From assembly GCA_947643145.1 (NCBI GenBank), contig CANRVD010000005.1:26810-90809 (forward strand): a DNA stretch of 64,000 bases, in the 5' to 3' direction. Made by a program: the position numbers and the translations under genes. The notes beneath the pieces are model-generated. The model saw nothing but the letters and a program-made list of their open reading frames with translations, was not told the origin of the DNA and ran no database searches. How positions within the stretch are numbered: the first letter of the stretch is position 1; every line of letters begins with the position of its first letter. The stretch comes from an uncultured bacterium (GTDB lineage: Bacteria; Bacillota; Clostridia; Lachnospirales; Lachnospiraceae). This document shows, piece after piece, positions 43,309-51,705 of this stretch.

Positions 43309-44238
43309 TTAGTTATAAATTCTTATTAAATCCAGTAAATCCTTATCAATGGCAATATCGGTATGCTTTAACCGGTCTAAATGTGTAAAGAAATTTTCTT
43401 TATCCTGTGTTGTGTAGTAGAAGCGGAGGATACAACGAAATGTCTCCATATCCTCAGGATATTCTTCTAACAGCCGGGGAATCCAAAGCTGTGCGGCCTG
43501 GATATCACCAATGCGGAGAAGAAGATTAATTAAATTGCAGTAATATGTTGTCCGCAAAAAACTTCTGTCAAAATCATATACAGACTGACAGGTGTGGGCA
43601 AGCGAGTAAACGTACGTCTTTAACTCCATATCGGATAAAAAGTTGGTATTTAGCATTTTGATTAAATATTCTATAAAAAGCTGGTTTACCTCTTTGTCAT
43701 TTGGCGTCGCTTCCAACTGGGCATGGAATTTCTGCAGGGTGTTTTGGAATTCATTGTTTATATCCATAATAGCAGAAGCGGCGTAATGTGATGCTTCGGA
43801 ATCGGAACTGTTCAGCGCCTTGGTAACGGCATTGATAGATTTGGAAACATCACCGCGCAGTACGGTAAGCAGAAGCTGGCGCAGGCTTTCTTTATCATCA
43901 ATAAGGATTGCCTCTTCCATAGGTACCAGATTGATTTCCGACTCTACATCAGGATGTTCAAAAACATCAACACGGTCCTTGGAGAAGGTGATGGCAGCCA
44001 AATCAATACTGCTGTCAAAAAAGATACGGTACATAAGAGTTCCGACTGACAGTACAACAGGCCCTACGATCGGGCATAAGAAAAAAATAATCGAAAGAAT
44101 CGAATATTTAGTCAGTTTTCCGCCTTCCTCCTGTCTGGTCTTTAAAAAGCCATAAAGGAAATAGCCCAAAGCAAGCAGGGTATTTAAAATAATAATAACC
44201 AGTACGATTATGGTTGACTGCATCGGTGTCAATGACAT
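43309..44238 (-). CDS. pelE: PelE-like membrane TPR protein
   Basis: I place the start at ATG 44238 with GGAGG six bases upstream; an earlier frame start at 44313 lies before the ribosome site. The 309-residue protein has two membrane segments (8-31 and 46-69) and a helical part with TPR-like pairs (about 145-300, including I-G-D-I-Q-A-A-Q-L-W-I-P-R-L-L-E-E-Y-P). This matches PelE, which helps PelD and PelF assemble at the membrane. Its position directly after the PelD-like gene supports the name. Confidence 0.78.
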   Translation of the reverse strand: MSLTPMQSTIIVLVIIILNTLLALGYFLYGFLKTRQEEGGKLTKYSILSIIFFLCPIVGPVVLSVGTLMYRIFFDSSIDLAAITFSKDRVDVFEHPDVESEINLVPMEEAILIDDKESLRQLLLTVLRGDVSKSINAVTKALNSSDSEASHYAASAIMDINNEFQNTLQKFHAQLEATPNDKEVNQLFIEYLIKMLNTNFLSDMELKTYVYSLAHTCQSVYDFDRSFLRTTYYCNLINLLLRIGDIQAAQLWIPRLLEEYPEDMETFRCILRFYYTTQDKENFFTHLDRLKHTDIAIDKDLLDLIRIYN

Positions 44239-44316
44239 AATAATCCTCCAATCTTGCTCAATCAGTGAATTTTGGCATGAGCAAAAATTCGTGTGTGAAA
44301 ATGCTGGTTTCACCTT

Positions 44317-46479
44317 TTAGACAGGTGAACAGATAATTCCCATTTCTGCGAAGCGCTGGATAATAAACTGTGCATCCATAGCATTTGAGTTCGTAAGGAG
44401 AACGCAGACTCTTCCCTCCTCGTTAATTCCCAAATAGTCAGAGAAACGCAGTTTGGAGGATAAGGTGTCACTCCACTCTTTATAAGACATAGAACGCTCG
44501 GAGGAAACAGAAAGGACAACATATTCTGTGAAGCCCTTTTCCATGGCATCATGGTAGGTGGTATCAAGCTCGGCAAAAGCATCCTTTGTCAGAAGCTTGG
44601 TTCCTGTAACAAAGCGGGTATTTGCCAATGCATCAAGATAGCGGTCTGCACGTTCTACGGAGTTATAAATCATATAACCAAGGACGGTTAGCAGGTTGCA
44701 CTGGTAAACAGACATACTCTCGAATGGAAGCCCCCAAAGCATAATCAGTTCAATGGGTTTTCCACTGCGATACATGGCGCTTGCCATTAAAGGATATTCC
44801 TCGTTCATGGTTTTATTTACATATACCTGATGATTTTCGATGGCCGCCATCATTTCCGGCATATTTGTATATTTAACAGATTTGCCAAGGGATTTTGCCT
44901 TGGCGGAAGTGGCAGAAAACAGACGGCAGTAATCACCGTTTGCAATGGTGTATATCGCTACATCCTCGGTGTTAAGAATTCTGCCGATAATATCAGCGGC
45001 ATAGAACAAAACAGCTCCGGCTTCCAGAGAATCCAACTCGGATGTAATACCATATATTTTTACCAAACTATCATCATAGTCAAGTATGCGGTTCTGGTAA
45101 ATGTTTTTAATCCGGTTATTGCTTTCGTTAATACTTACCAAATCCTCTAACTGGGAGTTTAAGAAATTAATTTCTTCATCTTTATCATAGGCGATTGTCT
45201 TGGTGCTGTCACGCAGGCGCCCGACTGCCATTGCTACGATAAAGAGCTGTGCAATCCAGAGGTAAGTATTGTGGTCGATTAACAAATCAATACCGGTACG
45301 GTTATATAGCTGGCGGAAACAGTAGCCTGCCATACTCAGGGTCGCGGAGAAGATAGCCTGCTTGGTTCCGTAAATTCCTGCAAAAAGTAATACGTACAGC
45401 AGGAAAAAGTCCAGTTTGTCAAAGTAAGTGCTGCCGACGGCACGGTTATTTATCATAAAAACAGGAATAAATATAATACAGTTTTCAATAAAAGGCAGTA
45501 GTGCCCCAAGAAGTGCTTTTAGACGTAAAAAAAGCTGGCTCTGCATTTTTTTACGTTCTTTGGTTGTTTGGTATTTCTTACGGTTTTTACGCATCTTCTG
45601 ATAGATTTCTGGGATGGTCTTGTCGTATGTATGATAAACTTTGAAATTAAACTCTTCGTTAAAAGAAGTATTGTCTAATATAATCTGCTGCCTGCCGCCC
45701 TGTGTATCATCCCTGATGGCAATGGAATTATCAATAGATTTGATGATACTTACAATTTCCATTTCGGTTATTGGCTGGGCAGAAGACAGATTATAGATAA
45801 AATCCTTATGCTCTGTGGCATGAATAAGATCATAAATGCCAAAGGCCGCATCCAATACGCCCAGCATGGAGAAGGTTCGGTTGCTGTTTATGGTAACAGT
45901 CCCTTCCTTGATTGCTTCCAGACACAGGACGGAACAGATATCATTTACTTCTTCCAGATTCTGCGGCATCTTATACAGGTTGTCGATACGCAGGATGGAG
46001 ATGTCAAGCTCTGCTGTTTCATTAAAGTGCCGGCAGAGGTCTTCACCCTGGGCAATGGCAATACCGGTATAGTCTGTTGCGGTGGTCTTTGCATCAGGAA
46101 GAATGGCTGTATCAGAATGGTTTTCATATACCTGATGGGAGGATAAATAAATAAAACGTTTAATTTTATGGCTTTCTGCCGATAATATAATATTAATGAG
46201 TCCGGAAAGATAATGCATGGATTCATTTCTGATATTCTGCCACTGGAAATTGGAATCATAGGCACCTGAAAAGAGTATAACGTCAGGCTGGACACTGTCT
46301 AAGATTTCTACGATACTGTCACTGGTGTAAGGAAATATGTATTGCTCAAAAACCCGTGAAGGTTTTCCGCCACGGTAATTTTCTCCTGTTAACACATAAA
46401 TTTTATCATTTTCCTTATGCAGCTTTTTAATTACTTCGTCCAGAAAAGTATTATATTTGCCAACAATAAAGACTTTCAT
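44317..46479 (-). CDS. pelD: PelD-like c-di-GMP receptor fused to an N-terminal degenerate SDR domain
   Basis: This 720-residue protein is first in the locus. Residues 1-295 resemble an extended SDR/epimerase (Y-L-S-S-H-Q-V-Y-E near 111), but the nucleotide loop reads V-G-K-Y-N-T-F-L-D and the Y-x3-K site is Y137-x3-A141, so it is probably inactive. Four membrane segments lie at about 323-345, 358-373, 375-390 and 406-420, then a coiled coil (430-485), a GAF-like domain (490-610) and a degenerate GGDEF domain (615-720). The I-site R678-F-S-D681 is kept while the GGDEF signature reads E-E-G-R-V. That combination is the mark of PelD, which switches on PelF/PelG when c-di-GMP binds. AGGGGG precedes ATG 46479. 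Confidence 0.85.
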   Translation of the reverse strand: MKVFIVGKYNTFLDEVIKKLHKENDKIYVLTGENYRGGKPSRVFEQYIFPYTSDSIVEILDSVQPDVILFSGAYDSNFQWQNIRNESMHYLSGLINIILSAESHKIKRFIYLSSHQVYENHSDTAILPDAKTTATDYTGIAIAQGEDLCRHFNETAELDISILRIDNLYKMPQNLEEVNDICSVLCLEAIKEGTVTINSNRTFSMLGVLDAAFGIYDLIHATEHKDFIYNLSSAQPITEMEIVSIIKSIDNSIAIRDDTQGGRQQIILDNTSFNEEFNFKVYHTYDKTIPEIYQKMRKNRKKYQTTKERKKMQSQLFLRLKALLGALLPFIENCIIFIPVFMINNRAVGSTYFDKLDFFLLYVLLFAGIYGTKQAIFSATLSMAGYCFRQLYNRTGIDLLIDHNTYLWIAQLFIVAMAVGRLRDSTKTIAYDKDEEINFLNSQLEDLVSINESNNRIKNIYQNRILDYDDSLVKIYGITSELDSLEAGAVLFYAADIIGRILNTEDVAIYTIANGDYCRLFSATSAKAKSLGKSVKYTNMPEMMAAIENHQVYVNKTMNEEYPLMASAMYRSGKPIELIMLWGLPFESMSVYQCNLLTVLGYMIYNSVERADRYLDALANTRFVTGTKLLTKDAFAELDTTYHDAMEKGFTEYVVLSVSSERSMSYKEWSDTLSSKLRFSDYLGINEEGRVCVLLTNSNAMDAQFIIQRFAEMGIICSPV

Positions 46480-46528
46480 AATTTATTTCCCCCTATTTTT
46501 ACTTTATAGGAAACTTAAGGTACTCTCA

Positions 46529-46534
46529 ATTATA
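46529..46534 (-). promoter_or_regulatory. Extended -10 promoter of the Pel-like locus
   Basis: On the minus strand TGTTATAAT (TATAAT at 46534-46529) fits an extended -10 element 50 bp before the pelD start; the -35 is poor. The transcript would start near 46522, divergent from the tyrS promoter 90 bp away. A TATAGGAAACTT repeat unit (46505-46516) lies in the short leader. Confidence 0.5.
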
Positions 46535-46622
46535 ACACAATTTGCCCAAAAATCATACTAAATTGATAAAAAAATTGTGGAAATTCACAGTCATAGCTAA
46601 AAGAAAGATGTGCAGGAAATGG

Positions 46623-46651
46623 TTGACAAGAAGAAGATAATTCGTTAGAAT
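46623..46651 (+). promoter_or_regulatory. Promoter of the tyrS T-box transcript
   Basis: TTGACA (46623-46628), 17 bp, TAGAAT (46646-46651). It stands just before the T-box leader. Confidence 0.8.
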
Positions 46652-46654
46652 AAT

Positions 46655-46928
46655 GCGAGAAATAAGAAATACGAAGAAGAGAACAAGTAGTAACAGGGAA
46701 AGTTTACAGAAAGCAGCCGGCAGATGAGAGGCGCATATGGAAGCTGTTATGAATACATCTTGGAGTATCGGGCTGAAGGCAGTTTTGTGGTAGGCTTAGA
46801 CGGTGATGCACCCGTTATCGTGCAGGGATATAAAGGTATCCTGCTAAGGTATGCTGTGTGAGCAGTATGTGAAAAAAGGTGGTAACACGAGCGATTTCGT
46901 CCTTTTGCATTTGCAAAGGGACTTTTTT
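46655..46928 (+). ncRNA. Tyrosine T-box leader (riboswitch) with terminator
   Basis: The leader senses uncharged tRNA-Tyr and allows tyrS transcription when tyrosine is scarce. The specifier loop carries TAC (46754-46756), a tyrosine codon. The T-box AGGTGGTAACACGAGC (46877-46892) has TGGT (46880-46883), which pairs with the ACCA end expected of tRNA-Tyr. The terminator stem GTCCTTTTGC/GCAAAGGGAC (46899-46922) ends in TTTTTT; its left part competes with the antiterminator. A stem III-like GCAGGGATA/TATCCTGC precedes the T-box. Confidence 0.93.
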
Positions 46929-46932
46929 GCTT

Positions 46933-46953
46933 TATAGGCAACTTTGCCGCAGC
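46933..46953. repeat. TATAGGCAACTTTGCCGCAGC unit
   Basis: A variant of the TATAGGAAACT repeat inserted between the T-box terminator and tyrS. Confidence 0.5.
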
Positions 46954-47065
46954 ACATTCCCTTTTTTGTGTGAAGGCAAAGTGAGAATAATCGTCGGCTT
47001 GCCCGTAAGATATCCGGGCAGTCTTGTGATGCATGACGCTCGTGGCTGATGAATGGAGGTAAAAG

Positions 47066-48292
47066 ATGACCGTATATGATGAATTAGTTGCCCGTGGGCT
47101 GATTGCCCAGACAACAGACGAAGAGAAAATTAAGGAATTGGTAAATGAAGGAAAAGCTGTTTTTTATATTGGATTTGACCCGACGGCTGACAGCCTGCAT
47201 GTTGGGCATTTTATGGCACTGTGCCTGATGAAGCGTTTGCAGATGGCAGGAAATAAGCCGATTGCCCTGATTGGAGGCGGAACAGCCATGATTGGTGACC
47301 CGTCCGGGAGGACCGATATGCGTCAGATGATGACGAAGGAAACAATTGACGCAAATGTAGCATGTTTTAAAAAGCAGATGGAGCGTTTTGTTGATTTTTC
47401 CGATGGAAAGGCAATGTTAGTAAACAATGCTGACTGGCTTTTGGATTTGAATTATATTGAGTTTATCCGCGAAATCGGGCCGCATTTTTCTGTCAACAGA
47501 ATGTTGAATGCAGAGTGCTATAAACAGCGTATGGAAAAGGGACTGAGCTTTTTAGAGTTTAACTATATGATTATGCAAAGTTACGACTTCTATGAGTTAT
47601 TCCAGAGATATGGCTGCAATATGCAGTTTGGCGGAGATGACCAGTGGAGCAATATGCTTGGCGGAACCAGACTGATTCATTACAAACTGGGAAAAGATGC
47701 ATATGCAATGACGATTAATCTTTTGCTAAATTCTGAAGGAAATAAGATGGGAAAGACACAGTCAGGTGCAGTATGGCTTGATGCTAAGAAGACAAGTCCG
47801 TTTGATTTTTACCAGTACTGGAGGAATGTGGGGGATGAGGATGTAATTAAATGTATTAAAATGCTGACGTTCCTGCCGTTAGAGCAGATTGCGGAAATGG
47901 AGAAATGGGAAGGAAGCCAGTTAAATCAGGCAAAGGAAATTCTTGCATATGAGCTGACAAAGCTGGTTCATGGCATACAGGAGGCAGAGAAGGCGCAGGA
48001 GGGTGCGAGAGCGCTCTTTTCAAGCGGGAATGCTGCACAGATGCCGGAAACTGAACTTTCTGAGGAAGATTTTGAAGACGGATGTATAGGAATTCTCCGT
48101 CTGCTGGTTAAGGCAGGCCTTGCGTCGTCAAATGGAGAGGCACGCCGCAATGTTGAGCAGGGTGGCGTTGCTGTAAACGGAGAAAAAATCAGTGATGTAA
48201 AGGCTGTCGTTTCAAAGGAAGAAATAGCAGGGGAAGGCATTGTCCTCAAACGCGGCAAGAAAAAGTTTATGAAAGTTATTTTGAAAAATTAG
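47066..48292 (+). CDS. tyrS: Tyrosyl-tRNA synthetase
   Basis: TyrS charges tRNA-Tyr. The 408-residue class I enzyme has the HIGH-type motif H45-V-G-H48, the tyrosine pocket Q-F-G-G-D-D-Q-W-S-N and the K-M-G-K-T form of the KMSKS loop, with a C-terminal S4 RNA-binding domain (about 340-405). Members with this spacing belong to the TyrS type of Firmicutes. GGAGG lies before ATG 47066. The upstream T-box controls it. Confidence 0.96.
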   Translation: MTVYDELVARGLIAQTTDEEKIKELVNEGKAVFYIGFDPTADSLHVGHFMALCLMKRLQMAGNKPIALIGGGTAMIGDPSGRTDMRQMMTKETIDANVACFKKQMERFVDFSDGKAMLVNNADWLLDLNYIEFIREIGPHFSVNRMLNAECYKQRMEKGLSFLEFNYMIMQSYDFYELFQRYGCNMQFGGDDQWSNMLGGTRLIHYKLGKDAYAMTINLLLNSEGNKMGKTQSGAVWLDAKKTSPFDFYQYWRNVGDEDVIKCIKMLTFLPLEQIAEMEKWEGSQLNQAKEILAYELTKLVHGIQEAEKAQEGARALFSSGNAAQMPETELSEEDFEDGCIGILRLLVKAGLASSNGEARRNVEQGGVAVNGEKISDVKAVVSKEEIAGEGIVLKRGKKKFMKVILKN

Positions 48293-48352
48293 TACAGCAG
48301 ATGGCGAATAGAAAACGCACGACGCATCATGCTAGTGTTTTTGATTTGCTGT

Positions 48353-48874
48353 CTAATCAGTAGAAAGCTCCTTTAAGAGGAAACTGTAAAGGATATCACT
48401 TTTCTGTTTGAAACGCCTGCAGGCGTCTATGGCTTCTTTTTCCGTTGAAACGCTTAGGGATGTTTCAAACAGGAGGTTTCCGCGTTCCATCACTTTACAC
48501 TGAATCAGATATTCATCCGGGGATACTTTTTTGTAGTCTGTACGGGTGAACGTGCTCTCCACCATTTGTATGTTGTGTTCTTTCAGGTAGTTCTCTATCT
48601 GCTGCATCGTATCTTTAGGAAGCTGGAAACAGAAAAGGTTAAGGATTTCCTTTCCTTTTTCTGTAATGGTATAATAGGAGGAAGTCTGCGTCTGCTCTGC
48701 TGTTATCATTTCATCTTCTGTCAAGGCAGCGAGTGTCTCCTGTATGGAAAAATAATTGGTATAACCATATTCCAAAATAAAATCAGACAAAACAGCATTT
48801 GTAATATCCTGTTTTGATTTGTTTAAAAAGTATAGGATAATCAATTTATATAATTTCATGGTATCTGATGTCAT
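48353..48874 (-). CDS. DUF4364-like winged-helix protein
   Basis: The 173-residue protein starts with a predicted winged helix (about 5-75: L-Y-K-L-I-I-L-Y-F-L-N, then T-N-Y-F-S-I-Q-E-T-L-A-A-L, Y-Y-T-I-T-E-K-G-K-E-I-L) and ends with an alpha/beta part. This is the DUF4364 pattern common in Clostridia. It may be a transcription regulator; the target is unknown. It converges with tyrS. Confidence 0.78.
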   Translation of the reverse strand: MTSDTMKLYKLIILYFLNKSKQDITNAVLSDFILEYGYTNYFSIQETLAALTEDEMITAEQTQTSSYYTITEKGKEILNLFCFQLPKDTMQQIENYLKEHNIQMVESTFTRTDYKKVSPDEYLIQCKVMERGNLLFETSLSVSTEKEAIDACRRFKQKSDILYSFLLKELSTD

Positions 48875-48890
48875 ATATTATCCATCCTTT

Positions 48891-49844
48891 CTATTTCTGA
48901 TGATAATCTATTCCCTGATAGATGCCCTGCGTTTTTAGTGCATGGGCAATGCTGTTTAATACATTTCTTTTGTTTTTGCTCCAGTCCGGTGCCAGAAGAA
49001 GTTTTTTTGGTCCGTCTCCGGTCAGGCGGTGGACAACGATATCTGGGGAAAGTCTGGCAATACATTGCAGTAAAACAGATATATATTCTTCCTGCGTGTA
49101 TATGGAAAGTTCAGGAAGCATGTCCGCTAAATCGGTTCCCTTTAAGATATGCAGGAGATGGAATTTTATGCCTTGTATTTTTGCGCGGTTCAGATAATCT
49201 ACTGTTTGCAGAATATCTTCTGATGATTCGCCAGGAAGCCCCAAAATAATATGTGCAATCACAGGGATTCCTCTTTTGTGAAGCTCATTTACACATTTAT
49301 CAAAGACTGGTAAGGAATAGCCGCGCCGGATAAACTGAGCGGTATGTTCATGGATTGTCTGGAGTCCGAGTTCAATCCAGACTGGCTTCCAGTGGCTGCA
49401 TTCTTCTAATAGGTCATAGACAGAAGGAGAGAAGCAGTCAGGACGCGTACCGATAGAAAGTGCAGCGACCTTTTGATGCTGTAATGCTTCCATATATAAT
49501 GTGCGAAGTCTGCACAGTGGGGCATACGTACCCGAAAAGGACTGAAAATAAGCAATATATTGATTGCCGGTAAATTTTTGCCGGGATTTCATAAAAGCAA
49601 TAGCGGAATCAATCTGCTCCGTGACAGAACTGCAGGCAGCAGTGGCAAAATCGCCAGAACCGCCATTACTACAGAAAATACATCCTCTTGTACCAAGAGT
49701 GCCGTCTCTGTTTGGGCAGGTCATACCGGTTTCCAAGGCAATCTTATATACCTTTTGCCCAAAAGTTTCTTTTAAATAATAATCAAGGGAATAGTATGGT
49801 TTTTCTCCCCATCTGTGAGGCTGGTGCACTTTTTTGTCTGACAT
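48891..49844 (-). CDS. TIGR01212-family radical SAM protein (YhcC-like)
   Basis: The 317-residue protein carries an unusual iron-sulfur motif, Cys43-x11-Cys55-x2-Cys58 (M-T-C-P-N-R-D-G...G-C-I-F-C), specific to the YhcC/TIGR01212 family, and the H-R-W-G start. Its substrate is not established. Further segments such as I-E-L-G-L-Q-T and H-I-I-L-G-L-P-G-E are normal for radical SAM barrels. It lies between the DUF4364-like and malic enzyme genes, with short gaps. Confidence 0.92.
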   Translation of the reverse strand: MSDKKVHQPHRWGEKPYYSLDYYLKETFGQKVYKIALETGMTCPNRDGTLGTRGCIFCSNGGSGDFATAACSSVTEQIDSAIAFMKSRQKFTGNQYIAYFQSFSGTYAPLCRLRTLYMEALQHQKVAALSIGTRPDCFSPSVYDLLEECSHWKPVWIELGLQTIHEHTAQFIRRGYSLPVFDKCVNELHKRGIPVIAHIILGLPGESSEDILQTVDYLNRAKIQGIKFHLLHILKGTDLADMLPELSIYTQEEYISVLLQCIARLSPDIVVHRLTGDGPKKLLLAPDWSKNKRNVLNSIAHALKTQGIYQGIDYHQK

Positions 49845-49847
49845 GGG

Positions 49848-50999
49848 TTAACAAATATGCTCTTTCACGGCGTTGGATACTACTTCTGCAACCCTTTTAT
49901 CAAATGCTTCCGGCATAATATTGTCTTCGTTTAAATCCTTTTCATCCACAAGATTTGCAATGGCATTTGCTGCAGCGAGCTTCATCTCTTCTGTAATCTG
50001 TGTGGCGCGCCCCTCTAAGGCGCCTTTAAATATGCCAGGAAAGGCTACGACATTGTTGACCTGGTTTGGAAAGTCAGAACGTCCGGTTCCAACAACACGT
50101 GCCCCGGCTTTTTTGGCTAAGTCCGGCATAATTTCAGGGACTGGATTGGCCATGGCGAAAAGGATGGAATCATGGTTCATGCCTGCAACCATTTCTTCTG
50201 AAACAATACCCGGTGCGGAAACACCAACAAAAATATCAGCGCCTTTTAAGGCGTCTGCAAGTGTTCCGGTCTTGCCGGAAAGGTTGGTTACTTCCATCAT
50301 TTGCTTCTGCATCCAGTTTAAATCCCCGGAGGATTTTGAAAGAATTCCTGATTTGTCGCACATTACGATATCAGGGAAGCCATAACGGAGCAATAGTTTT
50401 GTAATTGCAATTCCTGCGGAGCCGGCTCCGTTTACTACGATATGGCATTCATCTTTATTTTTTCCGACTACCTTCAGCGCATTAATAATTCCTGCAAGGA
50501 CAACGATAGCAGTTCCATGCTGATCGTCATGGAATACCGGAATCGATAGTTCCTTTTTCAGGCGCTCTTCAATCTCAAAGCATCGTGGGGCGGAAATATC
50601 TTCTAAGTTGATACCGCCAAATGCCGGAGCGATATTTATTACAGTTTTAATTATTTCTTCGGTATCCTGTGTATCCAGACAGATTGGAAAGGCGTTTACG
50701 TTGCCGAACTCTTTAAAAAGAACAGCCTTTCCTTCCATAACAGGCATAGCAGCTTCAGGGCCGATATTTCCAAGGCCGAGTACGGCACTTCCGTCCGATA
50801 CAACGGCTACCGTATTTGCTTTGATTGTATAGTTGTATGCCTCTTCTTTATTTTCGGCGATTACCTTACATGGCTCTGCCACGCCCGGTGTGTAAGCAAT
50901 TGCAAGGTCTTCGCGGGAATTGACATGACATTTTGGGGTTGTATTGATTTTTCCATTCCATTCTTTATGGAGTGTAAGTGCTTTTTCACTTGTGTTCAT
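49848..50999 (-). CDS. Malic enzyme (NAD(P)-dependent, oxaloacetate-decarboxylating)
   Basis: The enzyme converts malate to pyruvate and CO2, giving NAD(P)H. I place the start at ATG 50999 with GAGG six bases upstream; an ATG at 51011 lies in the ribosome site. The 383-residue short-form protein shows Y-T-P-G-V-A-E-P-C, the S-D-G-S-A-V-L-G-L-G-N-I-G loop, F-H-D-D-Q-H-G-T-A and the dinucleotide loop G-A-G-S-A-G-I-A. Coenzyme choice cannot be read with certainty. The start is in the recurrent GCAGAAATGAGG leader. Confidence 0.94.
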   Translation of the reverse strand: MNTSEKALTLHKEWNGKINTTPKCHVNSREDLAIAYTPGVAEPCKVIAENKEEAYNYTIKANTVAVVSDGSAVLGLGNIGPEAAMPVMEGKAVLFKEFGNVNAFPICLDTQDTEEIIKTVINIAPAFGGINLEDISAPRCFEIEERLKKELSIPVFHDDQHGTAIVVLAGIINALKVVGKNKDECHIVVNGAGSAGIAITKLLLRYGFPDIVMCDKSGILSKSSGDLNWMQKQMMEVTNLSGKTGTLADALKGADIFVGVSAPGIVSEEMVAGMNHDSILFAMANPVPEIMPDLAKKAGARVVGTGRSDFPNQVNNVVAFPGIFKGALEGRATQITEEMKLAAANAIANLVDEKDLNEDNIMPEAFDKRVAEVVSNAVKEHIC

Positions 51000-51705
51000 A
51001 AATTTCCTCATTTCTGCGCTGTGAATTCTTTGACAGGCGGTCTGCCTGGATACCAGCCAGCGCTATGGTATCATCCAGACATTAATCATAGCATAGATTA
51101 TTTTTTGATACAAGTTACTATTCACAGTTGATTTCAGGAAACAGACACAACCGTCGTGCTTGCACGTAAGAGGCTGGCTGTTTTCTGCATGATGTTTAGA
51201 ACGGCTGTGAATAGTAACAAGATTTTACTTTACAGATTGCCAAATATTTTGTATACTATATACTAGAAAAGTCATTAGAGAAGTTATTATGCTTTTATTT
51301 TTATAGGCATAATGAAAATTAGTTCTGTATTGTAATTAAGTATAGTTTCTGGGTATTGTAAATTCTTTTCAGTGTATTCGCTGTGTTTTCATGGAATAGG
51401 AAATTGCTCGAAATGTAGCGGGATGCCAACAAAAAGCGAAGAACTTTAGTTCTTTGGATTTCTGTTGGCATCAGCGGAATCGGTGCGCTTTTTCATTATT
51501 ATGACAATAGGTTTGCTGGTTAGAAACTTTGCTGTGATGTGGTAGTATATTGGCAAAATCGGTGTATTTTCTGAGATTGCTGTGTGTTATTTAAGAAGCA
51601 AAAACGGCTTCTTATAATCGATTGGCGGTACAAAACCATGTGCCTTTTATCAGAAATTGTGTTACAATTTCTGATAAGTTATATTATCGGATTTTGGAGG
51701 AAAAG
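51000..51705. promoter_or_regulatory. Long leader region of rho with promoter, repeats and hairpins
   Basis: A promoter TTTACA (51229-51234), 17 bp, TATACT (51252-51257) predicts an untranslated leader of about 440 bases before rho. In it: a stem ATTATGC/GCATAAT (about 51286-51315), a large stem GATGCCAACA/TGTTGGCATC (about 51422-51471) with AAGAACT/AGTTCTT inside, a partial ACAATAGGTTTGC unit (51504-51519) and a perfect 14-base hairpin (51647-51677) 19 bases before the ribosome site. Two GTGAATAGTAAC units (51114-51125 inverted, 51207-51218) lie upstream of the promoter. No protein gene is seen. Confidence 0.65.
51647..51677 (+). promoter_or_regulatory. 14-base perfect hairpin in the rho leader
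   Basis: TTATCAGAAATTGT (51647-51660) and ACAATTTCTGATAA (51664-51677) enclose a three-base loop. There is no T run, so it is not a normal terminator. It may shape access to the nearby GGAGG. Confidence 0.6.

Noticed and set aside
30864..46479. Capsule or wall teichoic acid locus
   Set aside because: There is no Wzx/Wzy, priming sugar transferase or Tag gene, while PelF and PelG signatures are clear.
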